Source: 2-01-FULL-40-13 sp964433155 (GTDB lineage Bacteria; Patescibacteriota; Microgenomatia; UBA1406; GWC2-37-13). From it: DNA of 64,000 nucleotides. The notes below the pieces were generated by a model that worked only from the letters and a program-made list of their open reading frames with translations, was not told the DNA's origin and did no database searches. The stretch is from the NCBI GenBank assembly GCA_964433155.1, contig CAYSQE010000003.1, forward strand, positions 19,561 through 83,560, written 5' to 3'. Position 1 is the stretch's first letter. The number at the start of each line of letters is the position of its first letter. A program made the position numbers and the translations under genes. Positions 44,206 to 52,818 of this stretch are shown one piece after another.

Positions 44206-44447
44206 AATCTCAAATATTCTGCCAATCTTTTTTTTAAATAACCCCTACCAAATCCTGTCTTAAGCTGCAATTCTCTTTTTCTTGCATCGGTTTTATTTAA
44301 ACAACCTTCAAAATATACAAGTTCAATTTTAGAATATTTACTTGTTGTAAATATTTCTTTCTTAAGATGTGTTTTCAATCTAACCCTTAAATCTTGACAA
44401 AAACCTACATAAAACTTTCTATTACCTTATATATATTATATTTCATT
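44196..44447 (-). pseudogene. Decayed GIY-YIG nuclease gene ending inside tRNA-Gly
   Basis: Reading from TTG 44378 gives a GIY-YIG C-terminal half: THLKKEIFTTSKYSKIELVYFEG then ARKRELQLKTGFGRGYLKKRL, in pieces. Upstream in the same frame RKFYVGFCQDLRVRL continues the domain (YVG is the YIG motif) but a TAA blocks it, and the N-terminal YVYIL part is reduced to MKYNIYK in another frame starting at an ATG that overlaps the hydrolase stop. The gene is therefore frameshifted and shortened. Its TAG stop is nucleotides 8-10 of tRNA-Gly, the same geometry as the intact gene at 58618. Confidence 0.75.
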
Positions 44448-45321
44448 ACCCTATAAAATCAATTATATGATTTGCTACCAAGTGTGGTTGGGTTATCACA
44501 ACATCATGACCTACTTTGGGAATTTCGATAAACTCTCCTTTTACCAAGAGATTAGCCAGCCTTTTTGAGTCTTTTGCAGAAACTGCGTGATCATTTTCAG
44601 CTGCTATCACAAGCGTTTCCTTTTTTAAGTTATGTGCTAGCTTATCAAACTCTGAGAGGCTAAGATGTAATACATTGTCAAAAATTGCCTTAGCATTAAA
44701 ATTACATGTATCAATTAAAATTGCTTGAACAAACTCCCTGTCTAGGCTAGCTATATCTGGATAGCGCTTTATATAGAAAAGCTTAAATAACCAGTTTGCG
44801 ATAAAATATCTGATTTTCTTAGGCTGGAATAGATAAATTAATCGTGGCCATTTTTTAAGCGCATAAAAAAGGTAGATTGCGCTCTTATACTGCTTTGCTG
44901 TTTTTTCAAGCTGTTCAACGCCATTAAATGGGGGAGAAAAAATTATCAGCTTATTTAGACTATTGGCATAATTTAGAGCATAATTAAGTCCGTGAACGCC
45001 TCCGGTCGAATGACCAAAAAAATTGACTTTTTTTGTCTGTAAAACCTGTTCCTTAAACTTTTGAATGAATTCTGAATAAAAATCAAAACTGTGAAAATGC
45101 TTAGAGTTTGTTTCTGAACTACCATAGCCCGGCAAATTTAAAGCGATACACCAAAACTTTAAACCCAATAATTTCATCAGCGGTAATAATGAGATTACCG
45201 ATATTGGCCAACCAGGAATCATCAACAAAGGACTTTTCCCATTGCGTTTTCCTGTCTCAATATAGGTTATTTTCTTACCTTTGAGTCTAACGTTTGCAAC
45301 TAGATACTGTCTCTTTCTCAT
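44446..45321 (-). CDS. Alpha/beta hydrolase (lipase/lysophospholipase-like)
   Basis: 291 residues from ATG 45321, chosen because TAAAAT ends 7 nt before it; an in-frame start at 45351 lies upstream of the promoter. The nucleophile elbow is GHSTGG, with oxyanion region MIPGWPIS; the Asp (AENDHAV) and His (VGHDVVI) of the triad follow at family spacing. It is divergent from the acpS operon, so it may release or process acyl chains used there; the substrate is otherwise unknown. Its TAA overlaps the ATG of the nuclease remnant. Confidence 0.82.
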   Translation of the reverse strand: MRKRQYLVANVRLKGKKITYIETGKRNGKSPLLMIPGWPISVISLLPLMKLLGLKFWCIALNLPGYGSSETNSKHFHSFDFYSEFIQKFKEQVLQTKKVNFFGHSTGGVHGLNYALNYANSLNKLIIFSPPFNGVEQLEKTAKQYKSAIYLFYALKKWPRLIYLFQPKKIRYFIANWLFKLFYIKRYPDIASLDREFVQAILIDTCNFNAKAIFDNVLHLSLSEFDKLAHNLKKETLVIAAENDHAVSAKDSKRLANLLVKGEFIEIPKVGHDVVITQPHLVANHIIDFIG

Positions 45322-45361
45322 AATTGTAATTTTAACTATGCTCCTATACAATGTACACGAT

Positions 45362-45685
45362 ATGAAGCAAAATTTAAAGATAGGAATCGACTTAGTCTAT
45401 ATTCCTGACTTTGAAGCAAAAATAAAAAAACGAGGAAAGCTATTTATTAAGAGAATTTTTAGCAGTAGAGAAATAAGTGAAACAAAAAAGATAGCATCTT
45501 TAGCCGGTAAATATGCTTGTAAGGAAGCATTTATAAAAACTCTGGGCAAAAAAATGTATCGATTGAATGAAATTGAAATATTAAAGCTGCAGGACAGACC
45601 CTACGTGCTTTTTAAAGGCAAGAAATTCTTTGGAGTTAGCATATCTCATGCTGGTTCGTATGCTGCGGCGGCCATTGCTATATGA
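45362..45685 (+). CDS. acpS: Holo-[acyl-carrier-protein] synthase
   Basis: 107 residues from ATG 45362; TATACA ends 11 nt upstream. KIGIDLVYIPDFE carries the Mg-binding Asp, RIFSSREI and SLAGKYACKEAFIKTLG the Glu/Lys active-site helix, and GVSISHAGSYAAAAIA the C-terminal motif. AcpS moves phosphopantetheine from CoA to Ser of an ACP. The obvious client is the ACP domain in the next gene, 8 bp downstream. Confidence 0.88.
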   Translation: MKQNLKIGIDLVYIPDFEAKIKKRGKLFIKRIFSSREISETKKIASLAGKYACKEAFIKTLGKKMYRLNEIEILKLQDRPYVLFKGKKFFGVSISHAGSYAAAAIAI

Positions 45686-45693
45686 TCTAATCT

Positions 45694-48255
45694 ATGAATC
45701 GCCCCAACTTCGAAAAATTAAAAGATCTGCGTGCGTTGATAAGTGCTAGCTTTACCAAACATAGCTCACGGATATTTTTTAAGACTAGGGGGAAATTTCG
45801 GAACAAAAAATTTTCTTACAGTGAAATATATTCATATATTAAATCTTCGGGAGTTTTTTTTCCAGATATTGGCGTATATAAAAATGATAAAGTAATGCTG
45901 ATTGGTCCAAATTCTCCAGAACTCGCCACCCTCATTTTATCCTGTTTTTATCACAATAGAGTTGTTGTACTTGCGGATGTCCGTTCATCCAAAGAACTGT
46001 TACAAAGATACATAAAACTGACAGACCCAAAAATCATATTTACCACCAGATTTAGAACCAGGGATATCTCAGAAATAACAAAAAAGTATCTTGTGATCGA
46101 AGATTTTTTTGATTATCTAAAAGAATATAATGGCAAATCAGATGAAAAGATCTCTAAACTCAAATCTGATGCTCTTGCAGAAATTATTTTCACCTCAGGT
46201 ACGACCGGCAAACCTAAAGGCGTGATGCTTACCCATAAAAATATCGTCTCAAACCTAGAATCGATCTCACATCTAATTCCAGACACGGACCAGTTTGAAG
46301 CTCTATCTCTTCTACCGCTGAGCCATATGTATGAACAAATTATCGGACTACTTGTCCCGCTCTCTGTTGGAGCAAGAGTGTGTTATGTTAAAAAAGTAAG
46401 TTCGGTAGCAATAAAAAAAGCGCTGGAAGATTGGAACATAACTCATCTTGCCATAGTCCCACAGGTCCTAAAAAATCTTTATAAAAATATTGAAAATGAA
46501 GCTGAAAAAGAAAATAAAAAAAATATTCTGGAATTTGTTAACTCAATTAATAAACATCTACCTTATGCTTTGCGAAAATTTATTTTCAGAAAAGTTCATA
46601 AAGAACTCGGTGGGAGAATTCAATTTATTATAACTGGAGGGGCTAAACTAGATTATGACGTTGGTCAAAAGTGGGAAAATATGGGTTTTCCAGTGATTGA
46701 AGGGTATGGCGCAACCGAGGTAACAGCCGGAGCAACCGGAAATAGGCTTGAGAACAGAAAGTTGGGTTCGGTTGGATACGCGCTTCCAAAGGTTGAGATA
46801 AAGATAGATAAAAATGATGAAGTTCTTATAAAGGGTAAAAATGTATCTCTCGGCTATTACCAAAATAAAGTGAAAACCAGAGCGGTTTTTACTAAAGACG
46901 GTTGGTATAGATCGGGTGACATGGGTAAGATGATCGACGGTAGACTGTACCTTTTAGGTAGGGACGATTTCAAGATTGTACTAAGTAGTGGTGAAAATGT
47001 CTATGTCGAAGATCTGGAGAGTCAACTAAATCAGGAAAAAGAAATCTGGGAGTCTTGCGTAATCAATCTAGAGGTAGATGGTCGAGAAAAAGTCCATGCG
47101 GTGATTATACCTGCTCAAGGGTTTTCCAGAAATGATGTGGAGAATGGGCTAAAGCGAGTTAATAATCGACTTGAACAACATCAGCAGATAGTCTCACATT
47201 CTTTCTGGACTGAAGAGGACTTCCCCAGAACGCACACTCTGAAAACAGATCGAAGATATATTAAAGCTAAAGTTGAAGCTGAATATACAGGAAAAAAAAT
47301 GTTTGAGAACAAAACAGAGATTAAAGAACAAGCTGATAGACTAATTTCAATGATTGCTGAAGTTTCAGGAACACTTGGTCAAAGCATTTCGGATAAAACT
47401 AATTTAGGTGCGGATCTAAATATGGACTCGATCGATAGAGTGGAGTTGATAGCCTTACTTGAAGATGAATTTAACGTAACAATAGATGATTATGCAATAA
47501 GCGCTCAAACCAATGTTAAAGATCTTAGGCAGCTAATCAATGCATCAACCATGGAGATACCGCGTGATAAAATTTTTCAGCTACAGTATTTCAAACCTCC
47601 TTTTTCGATCTTGAGAACTCTTTTCTTTAAATTTTTCTTGTTACCGCTGCACTCAGTGTTTGTAAAAACAGAGATCGAAGGAAAAGAAAATCTTCCAAAT
47701 CATTTGTCTCCTGTCATCTACGCTTTCAACCATATTGGCCCGCTTGACTTGCTGTCTTTTTTGCGCTATTTACCAACCAATCAGCTTCTTCAGACTGCCA
47801 GCGCTGGCCAGGAAAATCTTTGGAACAATAAGTCTAACTTTTTTGGCTTTCTTCTACAGTTTTTAGGCGGCGCCTTTCCTGTATCACCAGATCAAGCGGC
47901 CGGCGCTCGTTCTGGCCTGGAAAGGATCGGAAAACTTTTAGATAACAACATATCTATCACACTGGCCCCAGAAGGTAGGATGACAAGAACGGGTAAAATG
48001 CAGAAATTTAAACGCGGGATAGGTGTGATCGCTTCAGAAATGGACGCCCCAATCATCCCAATTAAATTGGAGGGCGACTACACAGATGTCTTTAGAGTCC
48101 CGCAAAAAGCCTCTGATCAGGTCCCAATCACATATTTCCTGCCAAAATTGACCCAAACTAATATCAAAGTAAAAATCGGTAAACCCTTGCATTTGACTGG
48201 AATCTCATATAATCTAGCAACAGAAATTGTTGAAGATGCGATACGAAAACTATGA
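45694..48255 (+). CDS. Three-domain acyl-activating enzyme / acyl carrier protein / PlsC acyltransferase
   Basis: 853 residues. Residues 1-530 are an adenylate-forming domain (TSGTTGKPKG at 168-177, GYGATEVTAG, WYRSGDMG, GRDDFKIVLSSGENV). Residues of about 535-610 are an ACP with phosphopantetheine Ser579 in ADLNMDSIDRVEL. Residues of about 640-853 are PlsC-like with NHIGPLD (H680, D685) and APEGRMTRTG. The design implies that a free fatty acid is adenylated, loaded on the in-cis ACP and passed to a lysophospholipid or glycerol phosphate. It resembles Aas but with an ACP between the domains. It overlaps the CaiB gene by 4 bp. Confidence 0.88.
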   Translation: MNRPNFEKLKDLRALISASFTKHSSRIFFKTRGKFRNKKFSYSEIYSYIKSSGVFFPDIGVYKNDKVMLIGPNSPELATLILSCFYHNRVVVLADVRSSKELLQRYIKLTDPKIIFTTRFRTRDISEITKKYLVIEDFFDYLKEYNGKSDEKISKLKSDALAEIIFTSGTTGKPKGVMLTHKNIVSNLESISHLIPDTDQFEALSLLPLSHMYEQIIGLLVPLSVGARVCYVKKVSSVAIKKALEDWNITHLAIVPQVLKNLYKNIENEAEKENKKNILEFVNSINKHLPYALRKFIFRKVHKELGGRIQFIITGGAKLDYDVGQKWENMGFPVIEGYGATEVTAGATGNRLENRKLGSVGYALPKVEIKIDKNDEVLIKGKNVSLGYYQNKVKTRAVFTKDGWYRSGDMGKMIDGRLYLLGRDDFKIVLSSGENVYVEDLESQLNQEKEIWESCVINLEVDGREKVHAVIIPAQGFSRNDVENGLKRVNNRLEQHQQIVSHSFWTEEDFPRTHTLKTDRRYIKAKVEAEYTGKKMFENKTEIKEQADRLISMIAEVSGTLGQSISDKTNLGADLNMDSIDRVELIALLEDEFNVTIDDYAISAQTNVKDLRQLINASTMEIPRDKIFQLQYFKPPFSILRTLFFKFFLLPLHSVFVKTEIEGKENLPNHLSPVIYAFNHIGPLDLLSFLRYLPTNQLLQTASAGQENLWNNKSNFFGFLLQFLGGAFPVSPDQAAGARSGLERIGKLLDNNISITLAPEGRMTRTGKMQKFKRGIGVIASEMDAPIIPIKLEGDYTDVFRVPQKASDQVPITYFLPKLTQTNIKVKIGKPLHLTGISYNLATEIVEDAIRKL

Positions 48256-49325
48256 ATAAAAATCTGCCGCTTAGCGGATTAAAGATAATCGACATGACGC
48301 AGTACCTGCCCGGACCTCTAGCCACTAAAATATTGAGCGATCTGGGGGCAGAAGTCATCAAAGTCGAGTTCGGAGAAGGTGATTTTTTGCGGATAATCCC
48401 TCCTTTTTCCCAAAAAATGAGTCTACTTTTTCAAACCCTCAATGCAGGGAAAAAAAGCCTTGGGCTAAATGTGCAAAAAAATGAAGGGTACGAAATATTG
48501 TCGAAACTTTTGCAACAATCAGACATCCTTATTCATTCCTTTCGAACTAGAAGAGCCGCGAAGTTGAAGATAACTTTCGACCAACTGAGAAAGATTCAAC
48601 CTCAGATCATCCTTTGTGAAATGCTTGCGGACTTTGAGATTGAGGCGGGACATGACCTAAACTTTCTTTCCTTATCTGGAATACTTTCCCTACGGTCCAA
48701 ACAAACTGGCGACCTGCCATACTTTCAGATAGGGGACCTGATGGGAGGAACACTCAGCGTAGTTTCTAGTTTACTTGCCACTATCATTATGCGAGAAAAA
48801 ACTAGAAGACCTCAACATTTGCAGATCTCAATGTTGGAAGGGACAAAATATTTTCTTAACTTTTATTTTAAGTCCGTCCAAAAAAATGGTATTGACACTC
48901 TTGATATCCTGAGAGGAAAGGCTCCTTGTTATAACATCTACAGGTGCAAGGATGGAAAAAAAATAGCCATGGCTGCTTTAGAGCCAATTTTTTGGGCAAA
49001 TATCTGTGAAGTCATCAAGCATAAAGACTTGCTAGACAAACAGTTTGACGAAAACTATATTCCTGAACTTAAAAATATATTTAGCCAAAAAAACCGGGGG
49101 GAGTGGCTGAAAATGTTTAATTCTTCAGATACAACTGTTAGTCCTTTATTAGATCGTGCCGAAGTCTCTGTCAATAAACAATTTCCAGCTAAATTCAACG
49201 ATCAAAGTTTTAATCTTGCAAAAAAAGCTCCTTTACTTGGCGAAGACACTAAAAATATTTTAGAAAATCTTGGCTACTCTAAAGTAGAAATCCTGCGTTT
49301 GCGTTCCGAAAGAATAGTTTTATAA
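48252..49325 (+). CDS. CaiB/BaiF family III CoA-transferase
   Basis: 357 residues. LSGLKIIDMTQYLPGPLATKIL with LSDLGAEVIKVE is the family opening, and Asp162 in FQIGDLMGGTLSVVSSLLA matches the catalytic Asp position. Family members exchange CoA between carboxylic acids or racemise acyl-CoAs. Being translationally coupled to the acyl-activating fusion, it may supply or recycle acyl groups; that role is inferred. It ends 12 bp before a convergent gene. Confidence 0.82.
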   Translation: MNKNLPLSGLKIIDMTQYLPGPLATKILSDLGAEVIKVEFGEGDFLRIIPPFSQKMSLLFQTLNAGKKSLGLNVQKNEGYEILSKLLQQSDILIHSFRTRRAAKLKITFDQLRKIQPQIILCEMLADFEIEAGHDLNFLSLSGILSLRSKQTGDLPYFQIGDLMGGTLSVVSSLLATIIMREKTRRPQHLQISMLEGTKYFLNFYFKSVQKNGIDTLDILRGKAPCYNIYRCKDGKKIAMAALEPIFWANICEVIKHKDLLDKQFDENYIPELKNIFSQKNRGEWLKMFNSSDTTVSPLLDRAEVSVNKQFPAKFNDQSFNLAKKAPLLGEDTKNILENLGYSKVEILRLRSERIVL

Positions 49326-49337
49326 GCTAATTTTTTT

Positions 49338-50366
49338 TCAAGCGTCTAAGAAAGATTTGGGAGTGAAAAAAGTCCTTCCATCGGCATCTATAAATCTAAA
49401 CAAAGCGCCTCTTATAACTTTTTGCGGCACTTCTTCTGGCCGCATCGTAGTGTTTCCACTTCGAGTGATGATATGTGTTACTGTCGACGAAAGTTTTTGG
49501 ATATCGCCTTCTCTCAACAAACTCATAATTTCTGGTAATGAATGATTTGAATTAAGCGCTCTCACAAGTAATTGGATGAAGGCAATTTCGAAATTGGGAC
49601 TACGGGAATCTGATCCTGTAGTAGAATCATGTATTTCTCCAATGGTCAATCCTTGCAGATTAGTAACAAATTCTGAATAAGCTCTTTCATAGCTATCGTC
49701 GCTCTGGAGTTCTAAATTGCTAATTTGTGACAGCAATCTTCGTGTAATGATTGTTAGTGCCCTTGGATAATATTCTTTCATTCCATCGAGCCCCCACATA
49801 ATTGATTGTTCATCTCCAAATATATTTCTTGCCGTTTCTTCATGTTTTTCTTCCACTCCAGGCATAACCGACACCATTAATCCCTCATAAAATATTCTCG
49901 TTGCAAATCCTCTTTGAGCTGCAGTAATTTGATTAAGATCAATTTTAACTCTAAAAAGTTGTTCCAATTGTTGAGCAAACATTCTTTTTTTTGCAAGTGT
50001 AAGATTAACCGGAACTTCTGCAGACTGTCTAGCTAAGGCATACCAGACAAGTTGCCTTCTTCTTTCATCAGGAAAGGTGAAAATTTCGTCTGAGATGGTC
50101 ATTGCTTGAGTTGTCGGTTCAACTACCCAATATTGATCGCTGACAGATTGTTTAACACCAGTGAGTTTAATGAACAGGGGGTGGGCAGGTGTTGATTGCC
50201 GAGAAACAGGACCAACATCAATGGTTGGAATCCAACTTTCGGCTTGATCTGCAAGCCGTGGGTCAAACAATTTCCAAAGAGGAACTGCGATCTTAATATC
50301 GTCTCTCAACATCCCTAATTGGTGTTCTTTTGCAGCGTTTGGATTGGGTGGAAGATCTAAAACCAT
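49338..50366 (-). CDS. Cytoplasmic protein of unknown function (342 aa)
   Basis: No signal peptide or membrane segment. The sequence is mostly helical with a Pro-rich, charged N-terminus, a middle of regular helices (AQQLEQLFRVKIDLNQIT) and a C-terminal GALFRFIDADGRTFFTPKSF. Codon use is similar to neighbours but the protein has more Gln, Thr and Ser. The promoter TTGAAT-17-TATAAT is close to consensus with 6 nt to ATG, so it is expressed, leaderless and alone. I do not recognise it. Confidence 0.6.
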   Translation of the reverse strand: MVLDLPPNPNAAKEHQLGMLRDDIKIAVPLWKLFDPRLADQAESWIPTIDVGPVSRQSTPAHPLFIKLTGVKQSVSDQYWVVEPTTQAMTISDEIFTFPDERRRQLVWYALARQSAEVPVNLTLAKKRMFAQQLEQLFRVKIDLNQITAAQRGFATRIFYEGLMVSVMPGVEEKHEETARNIFGDEQSIMWGLDGMKEYYPRALTIITRRLLSQISNLELQSDDSYERAYSEFVTNLQGLTIGEIHDSTTGSDSRSPNFEIAFIQLLVRALNSNHSLPEIMSLLREGDIQKLSSTVTHIITRSGNTTMRPEEVPQKVIRGALFRFIDADGRTFFTPKSFLDA

Positions 50367-50403
50367 CGCAGCATTATAGAATATTTCAAGTCAATATTCA
50401 ACT

Positions 50404-51411
50404 TTATCTTTGCCACCCATTTGGATGATCTTTATACCAGGTGAGTAATGATTCTATACTATCCTTACTTGTTCTTGTAGGTTTCCAAGCCAAAACTTTA
50501 TTTGCTTTTTCGATCGAGGCAATCATTTTTGCGTATTCTCCTTGACGTGGAGTTGTTTTTTTTAAATTTACTTTTTTTCCAGTGACTTCTTCAACGATTT
50601 TTGCTACCTCAAGGACAGAACTCCCAGACCCAGTACCAATATTAATAACCTCACTATTTCCGCCGTTAAATAAATATTCAAGAGCCTTTAGGTGTGCACG
50701 ATTTAGATCAACAACATTGACATAATCTCTTATCGGGGTTTTATCTGGAGTATCAACTTGGGGACAGGTGAGATAAAATTTTTCAATCTCCAAAACTCCT
50801 CTAACCAAATTCTGAGTTAAAAGTGACGATGGCTTTTTTGAGTCACCGATCAACCCATCATCTGAAGCGCCGGTAACGTTAAAATAACGGAGGATACAGT
50901 ACTGTATCCTCTTTAATTTTCCAAACCATGCTATGATTTTTTCAGCCATTAATTTTGACTCTCCATAGGGATTGCTTGGTTTTGTGGGATGTTTTTCGTC
51001 AACTGGCACATGCTTTGCGTCTCCATAGACAGCGCAGGTAGAGGAAAAAACAATATTTTTAATACCAAACTCTGTCATCTTCTCAAGCAGATTAAGTGTT
51101 CCGATGATGTTATTTTTAAAATATTTTTCTGGCTTTTTCATCGATTCATCAACCAAGCAGGAAGCCGCAAAGTGGATTACGGCTTGAATATCTTTTTCGG
51201 TAGTAAACAACGAACCGAGATCATGTCGCAGATCCTTTTCATAAAAGCGAAGCTTTTCCTTGCCAAATTTTTTCTGGAGCAATTCAAGCGGCACTCTATA
51301 ACCTGTAGAATAATTATCAACCCCCACAACCTCATATCCCTTTTGCAGAAATAGATACGTTGCTACAGATCCTATATAACCTCCAGCGCCAGTTATCAAA
51401 ATCTTACGCAT
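50404..51411 (-). CDS. galE: UDP-glucose 4-epimerase
   Basis: 335 residues. ITGAGGYIGSVATYLFL binds NAD; VDNYSTGYR, IHFAASCLVDESM, SSTCAVYGD and NPYGESKLMAEK (YxxxK) follow, and YCILRYFNVTGAS is the GalE-type substrate loop. It interconverts UDP-Glc/Gal (or the GlcNAc forms) for the glycan genes. TAAAAT with an upstream TGC ends 6 nt before ATG, giving a leaderless start. Confidence 0.9.
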   Translation of the reverse strand: MRKILITGAGGYIGSVATYLFLQKGYEVVGVDNYSTGYRVPLELLQKKFGKEKLRFYEKDLRHDLGSLFTTEKDIQAVIHFAASCLVDESMKKPEKYFKNNIIGTLNLLEKMTEFGIKNIVFSSTCAVYGDAKHVPVDEKHPTKPSNPYGESKLMAEKIIAWFGKLKRIQYCILRYFNVTGASDDGLIGDSKKPSSLLTQNLVRGVLEIEKFYLTCPQVDTPDKTPIRDYVNVVDLNRAHLKALEYLFNGGNSEVINIGTGSGSSVLEVAKIVEEVTGKKVNLKKTTPRQGEYAKMIASIEKANKVLAWKPTRTSKDSIESLLTWYKDHPNGWQR

Positions 51412-51466
51412 AATGCTATTTTAGCAAGTTTAAAGGTAAAAGGTTAGGATGCCCGTGTAGAATAAA

Positions 51467-51917
51467 GGTTATGAAGCTGGTCGTTTAAAATTATCCCAAG
51501 CTTTTGAAAGATTATACAACTGTCTGCCGGAAATGTCGTATGTTTTAATTAGATTATCAATTTGCTCTATATTAATGCTGTAAAGATCTTTACATTGCTC
51601 TAGGCTTACGATTGTTTCGTTACACTCTCCCATTGCGTCATCTAAGTATTTTTGAAATCCAGCTTTTTGATGACGTTTACCGTAGCCTTCAGCAATTAAT
51701 CTTGGAATTGACTTACATGATCTACTAAGTTGATCTTTCAAATCATACTTTTCACTTGCTGGAAGTAATGGAATAATTTTTTTCATCACAATTAACATTG
51801 CTTTATATGTATTTTGAAAAACGTTTAAATCTCTAAATGACGTAATTGGTTTTTTATTTATTTGATTATCCATACTCATGTAAGTCCTAACCCCTAAACC
51901 AAACCGGCTTCATAACC
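51467..51917. mobile_element. Inverted-repeat-bounded cassette resembling a 23S rRNA intervening sequence
   Basis: GGTTATGAAGCTGGT (51467-51481) and ACCGGCTTCATAACC (51903-51917) are inverted repeats matching at 14 of 15 positions. They flank the four-helix-bundle gene and would pair in RNA as a stem with the gene in the loop, as in rRNA intervening sequences. Outside and beside them are oppositely oriented 7-bp units (AAAGGTA, AAAGGTT at 51432-51445; CCTAACC, CCTAAAC at 51886-51899; ATTTACC after 51917). The left repeat supplies the stop of the bundle gene and the right repeat supplies the stop of the EamA gene. Confidence 0.6.
51469..51879 (-). CDS. Four-helix-bundle protein of the 23S rRNA intervening-sequence-protein family
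   Basis: 136 residues. The core pattern is present: FRDLNVFQNTYKAMLIV, YDLKDQLSRSCKSIPRLIAE with GYGKR, then KYLDDAMGECNETIVSL and a last helix ending in FKRPAS. These small all-helical proteins were first seen in 23S rRNA intervening sequences and resemble the Avd protein of diversity-generating retroelements; their biochemical role is not established. The gene sits inside an inverted-repeat cassette between galE and an EamA gene, not in rRNA. Confidence 0.85.
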   Translation of the reverse strand: MSMDNQINKKPITSFRDLNVFQNTYKAMLIVMKKIIPLLPASEKYDLKDQLSRSCKSIPRLIAEGYGKRHQKAGFQKYLDDAMGECNETIVSLEQCKDLYSINIEQIDNLIKTYDISGRQLYNLSKAWDNFKRPAS

Positions 51918-52818
51918 ATTTACCCCTTAACCTATGTAATGGATGCCAGTTAATCCTTCTCTCCGCCAAATATATCCCTCCAAAAACAAGCACTGAACCG
52001 AAGAAAAAATGAATCGTAGGATACTCACTAAGTAGAGGAGCTGCAATAAGTACCGCGACTACCGGATCGATATAGGTAAAAAGTCCAACCTCCTGCGTAT
52101 CAATCTTTGAAATACCATAATTAAACAAAAAATACGCCAAAGCAGAAGATAAAAATACCCCAAATAATATGCCGGTCCAACCTCTGATATCAAGGCTTGA
52201 AAAAGACCACGATTGTGTCTCAAACAAAAACATAGGAAAGAAACTTACGGCTCCTATTAAAAAACTGATAAAAGTTACCATGGCTGAACCTACCTTAGCG
52301 ATTACATTTTTTTGTAACAGTGGGTGAAGTACTGCTCCTAAGGTAGCCAGCAAAAAGAAAAGGTTTCCTTGCAATTCTCCTAAAGCCAAAGTCTCTCCAT
52401 CAAATATGACGGGGGATAGAATTATGAGTAAAACCCCAAGCAGTGCAATAAGCATTCCTATAAAAACCTTCGAATGGGCTTTTTCCTTTAAAAAAAGTAT
52501 GGACAAAAAATACAAGAAAACCGGGCCAGAAGAAGCAATTATTGGCGCGTTGATACTCTGAGATCTTTGTAAGCCCCAAAAGAAAAATGTGATATTGACG
52601 CTGATCCCAAAAAAAGCCCCCAAAATCAGTTCTAACCATTCTTTACGTGATAGTTTTACTTCCCATTTTTTAATTAAAGGAATAAATAGAGATGCAGCAA
52701 AGAAGAAACGAATAAAGGCTAGTGTGAATGGAGGAATGTTCTCAAGAGCAAACTTGAAAATAGGCGAGGCTGCACCCCAGATAATATTTGCTATGACGAG
52801 AGCCAAAATTGGATTCAT
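51910..52818 (-). CDS. EamA/DMT-family transporter
   Basis: 302 residues, ten helices, two EamA repeats (ANIIWGAASPIFKFALENI with PPFTLAFIRFFFAA; later LATLGAVLHPLLQKNVIAKV). The substrate is unknown. The last nine codons (HRLRGKWL and stop) are made of the repeat that bounds the neighbouring cassette, so its native C-terminus may have been replaced. It overlaps the GT2 gene upstream by 4 bp. Confidence 0.82.
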   Translation of the reverse strand: MNPILALVIANIIWGAASPIFKFALENIPPFTLAFIRFFFAASLFIPLIKKWEVKLSRKEWLELILGAFFGISVNITFFFWGLQRSQSINAPIIASSGPVFLYFLSILFLKEKAHSKVFIGMLIALLGVLLIILSPVIFDGETLALGELQGNLFFLLATLGAVLHPLLQKNVIAKVGSAMVTFISFLIGAVSFFPMFLFETQSWSFSSLDIRGWTGILFGVFLSSALAYFLFNYGISKIDTQEVGLFTYIDPVVAVLIAAPLLSEYPTIHFFFGSVLVFGGIYLAERRINWHPLHRLRGKWL

